NCBI RefSeq assembly: GCF_027924525.1
Contig: NZ_AP027040.1
Coordinates: forward strand, 558,001 to 622,000
DNA length: 64,000 bases
From: Aurantimicrobium sp. INA4
GTDB taxonomy: Bacteria > Actinomycetota > Actinomycetes > Actinomycetales > Microbacteriaceae
Reading direction: 5' to 3'
This document shows, piece by piece, positions 21,056 to 28,039 of this stretch. A model generated the notes under the pieces. It made no database searches and was not told the DNA's origin. It saw only the letters and a program-made list of their open reading frames with translations. A program made the position numbers and the translations under genes. Positions within the stretch are counted from its first letter, which is position 1, and every line of letters begins with the position of its first letter.

Positions 21056-21580
21056 ATGACAACTTTCGTAGTAGCTGGTGGATGTTTTTGGTGTTTAGAT
21101 GCGGTGTACCGCACCCTCAACGGAGTGACTGATGTCATTTCCGGTTATTCGGGTGGAAACACCGAGAACCCCAGCTATGAAGAAGTGTGCACGGGAACTA
21201 CAGGTCACGCTGAGGTAGTCAAGGTTGTCTTTGACGAGAAGATCATTCCTGCCGAAGTCATCTTGGATGTCTTCTTCACCTTGCACGACCCACGTCAGCT
21301 CAACCGCCAGGGCAACGACATTGGCACGCAGTATCGCTCCGCCATGTTCTATGACGGAGAAGCACAAAAAGAACTATTCCAAGCAGCTATTGACCGCGCG
21401 AATGAGTACTGGGGCGGTGGACTGGTTACCACGCTAGAGCCGCTGGGTGCTTTCTACGATGCTGAGGAGTATCACCAGAACTTCTTTGCCAGAAACCCTG
21501 GACAGGGTTACTGCCTAGCTGTTGCTGTTCCCAAAGTAAACAAGGTTCGCGCGTCTTTCTCCAGCTACATCAAGGACTAG
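21056..21580 (+). CDS. msrA: peptide-methionine (S)-S-oxide reductase MsrA
   Basis: A 174-residue repair enzyme for oxidised methionine. Catalytic Cys10 lies in GGCFWC (residues 8-13). GYSGG, the GTTGHAEVVKV segment and the GTQYRSA block all match the family. The C-terminus (NPGQGYC) carries a probable resolving cysteine. Thioredoxin is the usual reductant. Confidence 0.96.
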   Translation: MTTFVVAGGCFWCLDAVYRTLNGVTDVISGYSGGNTENPSYEEVCTGTTGHAEVVKVVFDEKIIPAEVILDVFFTLHDPRQLNRQGNDIGTQYRSAMFYDGEAQKELFQAAIDRANEYWGGGLVTTLEPLGAFYDAEEYHQNFFARNPGQGYCLAVAVPKVNKVRASFSSYIKD

Positions 21581-21695
21581 TCCTCCACAGGGGGTAGATC
21601 TCAGGTTCTTCCTCGAAAGCCGAATCAAGCACGTTCTTCGTCTCCATAACGGCGCATCCTTCCTACACGTGTTCACACTAAGGAAGGACGTCATC

Positions 21696-22169
21696 ATGAC
21701 TGACACGATTACCCTCAGCGGATTGGTTGCAACCACTCCTCGCCATCTCACCACCAGTGAAGGTTTAGCAATTACAAGTTTTCGTTTGGCATCGAGCCAG
21801 CGACGCTTTGACCGGGCATCCTCTCGCTGGGTAGACGGTGACACCAATTGGTACACCGTCTCTGCTTTTCGACAGCTTGCCGAAAACGCTGCAGTATCTG
21901 TCAATAAAGGAGATCGCGTCGTGGTCTCTGGCAAGCTGCTCATTCGCGATTGGGAAAACACCGACCGTTCGGGAACGACCGTGGAAGTTGAGGCAGATGT
22001 CCTCGGGCACGACCTCAGCTGGGGAATCTCTCACTACACCAGAAACACAACATCCGCTGATGTGACAACCATCTCCGAAGATGATTGGGGTGGCTTGCCG
22101 GACCGCGACAATGACGAGGAAGACGAACTCCCACTTGCAGCGAAAACTCGCAAAAAGGTTTCCGCCTAA
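21696..22169 (+). CDS. single-stranded DNA-binding protein, SsbB-like paralogue
   Basis: A 157-residue protein with one OB fold (TITLSGLVATTPRHLTTSEGLAITSFRLASS, WYTVSAFRQLAENAAVSVNKGDRVVVSGKL). The C-terminus is acidic at about 135-145 but then ends in LPLAAKTRKKVSA, without the usual DDxPF tip that recruits repair proteins. It is not in the rpsF-ssb-rpsR context of the housekeeping gene. The ATG follows AGGAAGGA; an earlier start at 21669 is rejected. Confidence 0.88.
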   Translation: MTDTITLSGLVATTPRHLTTSEGLAITSFRLASSQRRFDRASSRWVDGDTNWYTVSAFRQLAENAAVSVNKGDRVVVSGKLLIRDWENTDRSGTTVEVEADVLGHDLSWGISHYTRNTTSADVTTISEDDWGGLPDRDNDEEDELPLAAKTRKKVSA

Positions 22170-22189
22170 CGCCTGTCTCAGCTCCTACC

Positions 22190-22222
22190 CAGAACGCCCC
22201 CTTTAGACTTGGGGGCGTTCTG
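22190..22222 (+). terminator. hairpin after the ssb paralogue
   Basis: A perfect 12-bp stem CAGAACGCCCCC / GGGGGCGTTCTG with a nine-base loop, but only a weak T-run (TGTTG) after it. Confidence 0.6.
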
Positions 22223-22254
22223 TGTTGCGCAGAAGTAGGCTCAAGGGGATGACC

Positions 22255-22740
22255 GTGAAGAAAAGAATTGCACTTGCTGCGCTTGCGCTCGCCGCAGCCA
22301 GCTCTCTGTTCTTGAGCGGTTGTGAAGGTGGCGCCTCAGAATCCACCTCATCTTCAAAGCCCAGTTCTAGCCCAGTTGCAAGTGAAACGGCTAAGGCAAA
22401 GAAAGCACCGAAATTCCTCCCCGAAGGAAGTGCCAAAGACAATCTGTACTACTTCACGTGGGTGATGGAACAAGCTCTTGCAGCTGACCCTGCAACTGAT
22501 GCCACCACGATGGCCCAGAAGATTGCTGATTCAGGTTTTGGAGCGGCGGGCATTCAATTCACCTTGGACCGCACTGCTGTAGGGCTAGCCTCTGACTCTA
22601 TGTTCATTGGTGTTCCCTTTGCAGGAGAGTGTTTAGTAGGCCAGTTTGGCCCCAAGATTTCTGGCGTTAAGACAGATGTTGAACCTGCACTAGCCTCTGG
22701 TGGCTGCTTACTGGGGACGGGAATTCAAACCCTGGGCTAA
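22255..22740 (+). CDS. lipoprotein of unknown function
   Basis: A 161-residue secreted lipoprotein: signal peptide VKKRIALAALALAAASS and lipobox LSGC, then a Ser/Lys-rich linker, then a domain of about 100 residues with two later cysteines (CLVG and GGCLLG) that may form a disulfide. The GTG at 22255 is preferred since AAGGGG sits six bases upstream; the ATG at 22249 touches the site. The mature domain is not recognised. Confidence 0.8.
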   Translation: MKKRIALAALALAAASSLFLSGCEGGASESTSSSKPSSSPVASETAKAKKAPKFLPEGSAKDNLYYFTWVMEQALAADPATDATTMAQKIADSGFGAAGIQFTLDRTAVGLASDSMFIGVPFAGECLVGQFGPKISGVKTDVEPALASGGCLLGTGIQTLG

Positions 22741-22744
22741 CACC

Positions 22745-22750
22745 TAGAAT
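22745..22750 (+). promoter_or_regulatory. putative -10 hexamer of ettA (leaderless)
   Basis: TAGAAT lies exactly six bases before the ettA ATG, with no Shine-Dalgarno between. Confidence 0.5.
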
Positions 22751-22756
22751 TAAGCC

Positions 22757-24439
22757 ATGGCTGAGTTCATTTATTCCATGGTTCGTGCGCGCAAAGCAGT
22801 GGGCGACAAGCTCATTCTTGATGACGTCACAATGTCGTTCTTCCCTGGCGCAAAGATTGGTGTCGTTGGTCCCAACGGTGCTGGTAAGTCAACGATTCTC
22901 AAGATCATGGCAGGGCTAGACACTCCTTCAAACGGTGAAGCTAAGCTCAGCCCCGGCTACTCGGTCGGCATCCTCATGCAAGAGCCTGAACTCGACGAGA
23001 ACAAGACTGTCCTGGAAAACGTCCAAGAGGGTGTTGGCGAAATCATGGGCAAGATCAACCGTTTCAACGAGATTTCTGCTGCCATGGGTGAGCCAGACGC
23101 AGACTTTGACACCCTGCTTGCCGAGATGGGCACCCTGCAGGAAGAAATCGACGCTGCCAATGGCTGGGACTTGGACTCCCAGTTGGAGCAAGCCATGGAT
23201 GCCCTGCGTTGCCCACCTGGAGACTGGCCTGTAGACAAACTCTCTGGTGGTGAGAAGCGTCGTGTGGCATTGTGCAAACTCCTATTGCAGAAGCCCGACC
23301 TTCTGCTTCTCGATGAGCCCACTAACCACCTTGATGCTGAATCTGTGCTCTGGCTTGAACAGCACTTGGCGAAGTACCCTGGCGCTGTTCTCGCCGTGAC
23401 CCACGACCGTTACTTCCTGGACCACGTTGCTGAGTGGATTGCTGAAGTTGACCGCGGACACCTGTACCCCTACGAGGGCAACTACTCCACCTACCTCGAG
23501 AAGAAGCGTGAGCGTCTTGAGGTTCAGGGCAAGAAGGATGCCAAGCTTGCTCGCCGTCTCTCGGAAGAACTTGATTGGGTTCGCTCGAACGCCAAGGGCC
23601 GTCAGGCTAAGTCCAAGGCTCGTCTGGCTCGCTATGAAGAAATGGCTGCCGAGGCAGAGAAGGCACGCAAGCTGGACTTCGAAGAAATTGTTATTCCTGC
23701 AGGTCCTCGACTGGGACAGGTTGTTCTTGAGGTCAAAGACCTCAAGAAGGGCTTCGGTGATCGCACCCTCATTGACGGCCTGTCTTTCTCGTTGCCTCGT
23801 AACGGCATCGTTGGAATTATAGGTCCTAACGGTGCGGGTAAGTCCACTCTCTTTAAGACGATTGTCGGTCTCGAAGAGCCAGACAGTGGTGAAGTCAAGA
23901 TTGGTGAAACCGTCAAGATTTCCTATGTAGACCAGAGCCGAGGCGGCATTGACCCTAACCTGAACCTCTGGGAAGTTGTCTCTGACGGACTGGACTTCAT
24001 CCAGGTTGGAAACGTGGAAATCCCTAGTCGTGCCTATGTCTCCACCTTTGGTTTCAAGGGTCCCGACCAGCAGAAGAAGGCTGGAGTGCTCTCCGGTGGT
24101 GAGCGTAACCGCCTGAACTTAGCGTTGACACTCAAGCAGGGTGGAAATTTGTTGCTTCTCGATGAGCCCACCAACGACTTGGATGTGGAAACTCTTGGAA
24201 GTCTCGAGAACGCCTTGCTCGAGTTCCCTGGTTGTGCTGTGGTCATCACGCACGACCGGTGGTTCCTCGACCGTATTGCCACACACATCCTGGCTTACGA
24301 AGGCACCGACGAGAACCCTAGCTACTGGCACTGGTTCGAGGGCAACTTCGAATCCTACGAAGCTAACAAGATTGAGCGTCTTGGCCCAGATGCTGCCAAG
24401 CCACACAGCAGCACCTACCGCAAACTCACACGCGACTAG
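22757..24439 (+). CDS. ettA: energy-dependent translational throttle protein EttA (ABC-F)
   Basis: A 560-residue ABC-F protein with two ATPase domains and no membrane part. First Walker A GPNGAGKST near residue 38, signature LSGGEKRRVALC, Walker B LLLDEPTNHLD; second Walker A GPNGAGKST near 358, signature LSGGERNRLNLA, Walker B LLLDEPTNDLD. The arm and linker (EKKRERLEVQGKKDAKLARRL) are typical of EttA, which binds the ribosomal E site and gates elongation by energy state. Confidence 0.95.
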   Translation: MAEFIYSMVRARKAVGDKLILDDVTMSFFPGAKIGVVGPNGAGKSTILKIMAGLDTPSNGEAKLSPGYSVGILMQEPELDENKTVLENVQEGVGEIMGKINRFNEISAAMGEPDADFDTLLAEMGTLQEEIDAANGWDLDSQLEQAMDALRCPPGDWPVDKLSGGEKRRVALCKLLLQKPDLLLLDEPTNHLDAESVLWLEQHLAKYPGAVLAVTHDRYFLDHVAEWIAEVDRGHLYPYEGNYSTYLEKKRERLEVQGKKDAKLARRLSEELDWVRSNAKGRQAKSKARLARYEEMAAEAEKARKLDFEEIVIPAGPRLGQVVLEVKDLKKGFGDRTLIDGLSFSLPRNGIVGIIGPNGAGKSTLFKTIVGLEEPDSGEVKIGETVKISYVDQSRGGIDPNLNLWEVVSDGLDFIQVGNVEIPSRAYVSTFGFKGPDQQKKAGVLSGGERNRLNLALTLKQGGNLLLLDEPTNDLDVETLGSLENALLEFPGCAVVITHDRWFLDRIATHILAYEGTDENPSYWHWFEGNFESYEANKIERLGPDAAKPHSSTYRKLTRD

Positions 24440-24448
24440 GGCTTCATT

Positions 24449-24937
24449 ATGCGTTTACACATCCCCACGAACATCCGCTGGTCTGACCTGGATGCCTACG
24501 GGCATGTGAACAACGCAGCCATGTTTGGTTTGCTTGAAGAAGCTCGTATTCACGCTTTCTGGGCGGGGGATTCTGGTCATGGAAATGACCACATGGCCAC
24601 CAGAATTCTTGAGGGTGGCCCGGATGCCGATACCTTCACGCTCATTGCGCACCAAGAAATTGAATATTTAGCTCCCATTCCCTACATGCGTGAACCACTG
24701 GATTTACAAATGTGGTTAGGGCACGTTGGGGGAGCAAGCTTGGAAGTCTGTTACGAAATCTATTCCCCGCTACAAACTGCCACGGTAGAGAACCCACAAC
24801 AGCTGTTTGCGCGTGCAACAACAACCATCGTGTTGGTCGATGCGAAAACGACTAAACCCCGTCGTATGACTGAGGACGAGCGTGAAGCTATTGCTCCCTA
24901 TGTGGAGGAAGGCATCCAGTTCAAGCGTCGGAGCTAG
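24449..24937 (+). CDS. acyl-CoA thioesterase (4HBT/hotdog fold)
   Basis: A 162-residue single hotdog-domain protein with the YbgC-type N-terminus IRWSDLDAYGHVNNAAMFGLLEEARI, where the Asp of LDAYGHVNN is the catalytic residue of the family. Acyl chain preference is unknown. It follows ettA after nine bases and may be co-transcribed. Confidence 0.88.
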   Translation: MRLHIPTNIRWSDLDAYGHVNNAAMFGLLEEARIHAFWAGDSGHGNDHMATRILEGGPDADTFTLIAHQEIEYLAPIPYMREPLDLQMWLGHVGGASLEVCYEIYSPLQTATVENPQQLFARATTTIVLVDAKTTKPRRMTEDEREAIAPYVEEGIQFKRRS

Positions 24938-24953
24938 AACAGCTAGCTAGCAA

Positions 24954-25391
24954 CTAGGCGGTATAGATCACGCCGTCTTTGACTTCAATCGCATAGCTGG
25001 GCAGAGGCGAATTTGCAGGGCCGCTCATCGGATCGCCGTTGACCGGATTGAAAGTTGCCTCATGGCAGTCGCACTTGATGATTTTTTCGCGGCATCCCAC
25101 AACACATCCCTCGTGGGTGCAAATGGCGCTGAAAGCGTGAAACTCGTCGGCAACAGGTTGCGTGACGACAAGCTTGGTTCCCTCAACTTCGAAGTTTCGT
25201 CCTGCACCAACGGGAACATCGGATGTGGGTCCAATCTCAAGCCCCTTGGGGAGCATTCCGCTTCCACCGGCACTGGCGCTGACAGCATTGGAGCACCCTG
25301 TCAGGGCAACGGCAACACCGGCAGCGCCTATTGCTCCAAGCCCAAGAACTTCTCGGCGTGAAAGCTTAGGGGTGAGATTACGGGCAGCCAT
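24954..25391 (-). CDS. Tat-exported Rieske [2Fe-2S] lipoprotein
   Basis: A 145-residue protein with twin arginine SRREVLG at 11-17, a hydrophobic stretch, and a lipobox LTGC (Cys33), so probably exported folded and lipid-anchored. Rieske ligands: Cys91-x-His93 and Cys107-x2-His110; Cys96 and Cys109 are placed to form the usual disulfide. There is no cytochrome b partner, so it is not the qcrA subunit. The ATG overlaps the tesB stop by one base. The redox partner is unknown. Confidence 0.88.
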   Translation of the reverse strand: MAARNLTPKLSRREVLGLGAIGAAGVAVALTGCSNAVSASAGGSGMLPKGLEIGPTSDVPVGAGRNFEVEGTKLVVTQPVADEFHAFSAICTHEGCVVGCREKIIKCDCHEATFNPVNGDPMSGPANSPLPSYAIEVKDGVIYTA

Positions 25392-26281
25392 TAGGACTCC
25401 ATTCCAGGAATGCGGACCATGCCCTCTTGGGCAACGGAAGCAAGAAGTATTCCATCTCTAGAATAGATACGTCCTAAGGATAAACCACGTCCCCCTTGAG
25501 CACTGGGTGATTCTTGGACGTAGAGCATCCACTCGTCTACTCGACCGAAACGGTGGAACCACATGGCGTGGTCGAGACTTGCTGCCTTCAAGCCGGGTGT
25601 GGCCCAGGGGATGCCGTGCCGGCGGTAAATCGGTTCAAGGATTGTGTAGTCGCTGACATAAGCCAAAGCCGCACGGTGCAGCATCGGGTCATCCGGGAGT
25701 GCTGACAGAGATTTCATCCACACAGCTTGGTGTGCAACCTTTTCTCCTTCAACGCTCATATATATCGGAGATTCACAGTGGCGAAGATCAAAGGGACGCT
25801 GGGTGGCCCAATACTGTGCCACAGGGTGATCAATGGGCCCTAAGAGTTCACCTGCGGTGGGCAAGCTTTCAGGTTCAGGAAGTCCTGTGGGCATGTCCAT
25901 TTGATGATTCACGCCTGGATCTTCGTCTTGGAAAGAGGCAATCATCGAAAAGATGGGAAGTCCATCTTGATAGGCCTGGGTTCGACGGGTTGAAAAAGAG
26001 CGCCCATCGTGAATGCGGTCAACAGAAAACGTAATCGGTTTAGTTATATCCCCGGCACGCAAAAAGTAACCGTGCAAAGAATGAACCGGACGATCTGTCG
26101 GAATAGTTAACGAAGCGGCTGTGAGGGATTGAGCCAGAACCTGGCCGCCATAGACCCGGCCGTGTGGCATGAACTGGTTGGGGGCAGAGAACACGTCTTC
26201 ACCATTGACACTGGGTTCTGGGGTGAGGTGAAGAGTTTCGAGCAGTGCTTCGATGTTTTCGTGCATATGTTCTGGCTGCAT
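25391..26281 (-). CDS. tesB: acyl-CoA thioesterase II (TesB)
   Basis: A 296-residue double-hotdog thioesterase. Typical segments: the VYGGQVLAQSLTAA strand-helix near residue 40, HSLHGYFLRAGD, a DGRSFSTRRTQAYQDG block, and the second domain with SLDHAMWFHR and GRGLSLGRIY. It hydrolyses medium to long acyl-CoA in the cytoplasm. GGGGA precedes the start at 26281; an internal ATG at 26266 is an alternative. It overlaps the Rieske gene, an odd pairing. Confidence 0.93.
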   Translation of the reverse strand: MQPEHMHENIEALLETLHLTPEPSVNGEDVFSAPNQFMPHGRVYGGQVLAQSLTAASLTIPTDRPVHSLHGYFLRAGDITKPITFSVDRIHDGRSFSTRRTQAYQDGLPIFSMIASFQDEDPGVNHQMDMPTGLPEPESLPTAGELLGPIDHPVAQYWATQRPFDLRHCESPIYMSVEGEKVAHQAVWMKSLSALPDDPMLHRAALAYVSDYTILEPIYRRHGIPWATPGLKAASLDHAMWFHRFGRVDEWMLYVQESPSAQGGRGLSLGRIYSRDGILLASVAQEGMVRIPGMES

Positions 26282-26333
26282 ATCGTCCCCGGTGAGGTGA
26301 AGAAGTGATTCATTCGCTAGTTTAGGTTGCGAG

Positions 26334-26963
26334 ATGACGAATACGGTGACCTTGGCTAGCGAACATGACGCTGCTGATCTGAAGACCTATCTAGAACGTG
26401 CGGATCGGCTGGGATGTGAACATGTGTGGCTAGTTGGTGCCGGTGGCGCTCTAGCCGCTTATGTCGCTGTGCTGACACCGCATGGACTGCTCGATGTTGC
26501 TCCGACTGTTTTGGGCTTAAGAATCTTCGAACGGGTGGAAACAGACCACCTGGACTTGGTCGTTCATGTTCGTGCCATGCTCGATCGTTTAGCCCGCGAC
26601 GAACTTGCCATTGCACTCCCGGTCGGGCAAGCAGGTATTGCCTGGACAGGAGTAGCACCACCGCGAGGTAATTGGGCTCCGGAAGGAACTATGAGTGAAA
26701 TTGAACTTCAGCTCACCGCCAAATCTGGAATAGAAGAAGTGGCCAAGGCCAACGGCTTGGGAACAAACATTGTCACTGCAGTGCGCGAAGAGGTGTGGCA
26801 CAGGCCACTTAACGTTCTGGGCTCAGACGGAATGAGTGTCCCTGCTGGTGTTGCCTTTGCCGCCTTTGGCTTAGGTTTCCTGGGAACAGCTGAAGCTCAC
26901 GTCACCCGCTCTGCTGCGTGGAAGCGTATTTCGACCCAGCGCGGTCACATTCTGGTGAAGTAG
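26334..26963 (+). CDS. conserved-looking cytoplasmic protein, function unknown
   Basis: A 209-residue protein with no signal peptide or clear membrane span. Hydrophobic Gly/Ala-rich stretches (LVGAGGALAAYVAVLTPHGLLDVAP and GVAFAAFGLGFLGTAEAHV) suggest an alpha/beta fold. It is convergent with glbO, with stop codons directly abutting (26963/26964). I do not recognise the family. Confidence 0.65.
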   Translation: MTNTVTLASEHDAADLKTYLERADRLGCEHVWLVGAGGALAAYVAVLTPHGLLDVAPTVLGLRIFERVETDHLDLVVHVRAMLDRLARDELAIALPVGQAGIAWTGVAPPRGNWAPEGTMSEIELQLTAKSGIEEVAKANGLGTNIVTAVREEVWHRPLNVLGSDGMSVPAGVAFAAFGLGFLGTAEAHVTRSAAWKRISTQRGHILVK

Positions 26964-27353
26964 TTAATCCTCAAAAGTGTTTGTCATGGCATAGGCGGCG
27001 CGTTCGAGATACTCCAAAAGTGTTTCCCTTTGCAGTGGTGGAAGGTTCAGTTTGTCCACGGCATGTTCCATGTGGCCTAACCAACGATCTCTCGCGTCAG
27101 GGTTGATTTTGTAAGGCATGTGGCGCATTCGTAGCCGTGGATGTCCACGGGTATCACTGTAGGTCGTGGGGCCACCCCAGTACTGTTCCAGAAAAAGCTT
27201 GAGGCGCTCTTCAGCCGGCCCCAAATCCTCTTCGGGATACATGGGCTTGAGAACGGGGTCTTTGGCTACGCCTTTGTAAAACTCATGTGCCAGTTTGGCA
27301 AACACAGCTTCGCCACCAACCTCCTCATAAAAGGAGAGAAGTTCGTCGCTCAT
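26964..27353 (-). CDS. glbO: group II truncated hemoglobin (GlbO)
   Basis: A 129-residue 2-over-2 globin. Typical features: FYEEVGGEAVFAKLAHEFYKGV (helix A/B with Tyr), EQYWGGP, the GHPRLRMRHMPYKI block with proximal His, and Trp in DRWLGHM, the G8 Trp of group II. It binds O2 and probably aids oxygen or NO handling. The start overlaps the mscS stop by one base (TAATG). Confidence 0.94.
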   Translation of the reverse strand: MSDELLSFYEEVGGEAVFAKLAHEFYKGVAKDPVLKPMYPEEDLGPAEERLKLFLEQYWGGPTTYSDTRGHPRLRMRHMPYKINPDARDRWLGHMEHAVDKLNLPPLQRETLLEYLERAAYAMTNTFED

Positions 27354-28039
27354 TACTCAGAGGCCTGGATCGCTGAGGTGTCGCGAGCGGGCTTCTTGGC
27401 TGGCGCTTTCTTTGTAGCTGGTTTTTTGGCGGGCTTCACAAAAGCGGCAATAGGCTCGGCAGATTGGCCATAGGTCATGTTTCCGACGCGAGTAATTTCA
27501 CCGTTACGAACAAACCAGATGGTTCCGTCATCACCCTTGATGGTGGTGATGCGCACACCGACGGATTCGACAACGCCCACAGCTAGACCGACATCCACGC
27601 GGTCTCCCACGCCCAACTGATCTTCAAAGACCATGAACATTCCGTTGAGTACGTCTTTGACAATATTCTGAGCACCAAAACCTAAAGCTGCAGCTCCAAT
27701 ACCGGCAGATGCCACAATCGCTGTGACGGAGACTCCTAGCTCTTGAAGAACAACAATGGCAGCAACAGCAATAACCATCCAGGAAATGGAATTGCTGAAC
27801 ACGGTTCCCATGGTTTGGGTGCGCTGAACCTGACGCAACGCAGAAATGTTGGCGGGAACACCTGCAAGCTGGTGCTTTTGGTTCTTGTTATGAGCATCGG
27901 AGACCATGCGGCGAATCACACGGCGACTCAAAGCTAATAGAGTCCAGCGAATGATCGCTGCGGTGATGATGGTTATCGCAATGTTGATGGGGATTGAAGC
28001 GGAGTTATAGATCGCTTCTAGTGTTTCTGCGAGGTTCAT
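27353..28039 (-). CDS. MscS-family mechanosensitive channel with Lys/Ala/Pro tail
   Basis: A 228-residue protein with an N-terminal helix, a hydrophobic span (WMVIAVAAIVVLQELGVSVTAIVAS) and the TM3/beta-domain signature ASAGIGAAALGFGAQNIVKDVLNGMF. It is short for MscS (286), and most of the large C-terminal vestibule is missing. It ends instead with a lysine/proline/alanine-rich tail of about 25 residues (KKPATKKAPAKKPAR). The start overlaps the pepN stop by four bases. Confidence 0.9.
   Translation of the reverse strand: MNLAETLEAIYNSASIPINIAITIITAAIIRWTLLALSRRVIRRMVSDAHNKNQKHQLAGVPANISALRQVQRTQTMGTVFSNSISWMVIAVAAIVVLQELGVSVTAIVASAGIGAAALGFGAQNIVKDVLNGMFMVFEDQLGVGDRVDVGLAVGVVESVGVRITTIKGDDGTIWFVRNGEITRVGNMTYGQSAEPIAAFVKPAKKPATKKAPAKKPARDTSAIQASE

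Noticed and set aside
24938-24956. CTAG-rich repeats (GCTAGAACAGCTAGCTAGC) between the thioesterase and Rieske genes
   Set aside because: Too short and with no stable stem plus U-tract; not enough for a terminator or an attachment site.
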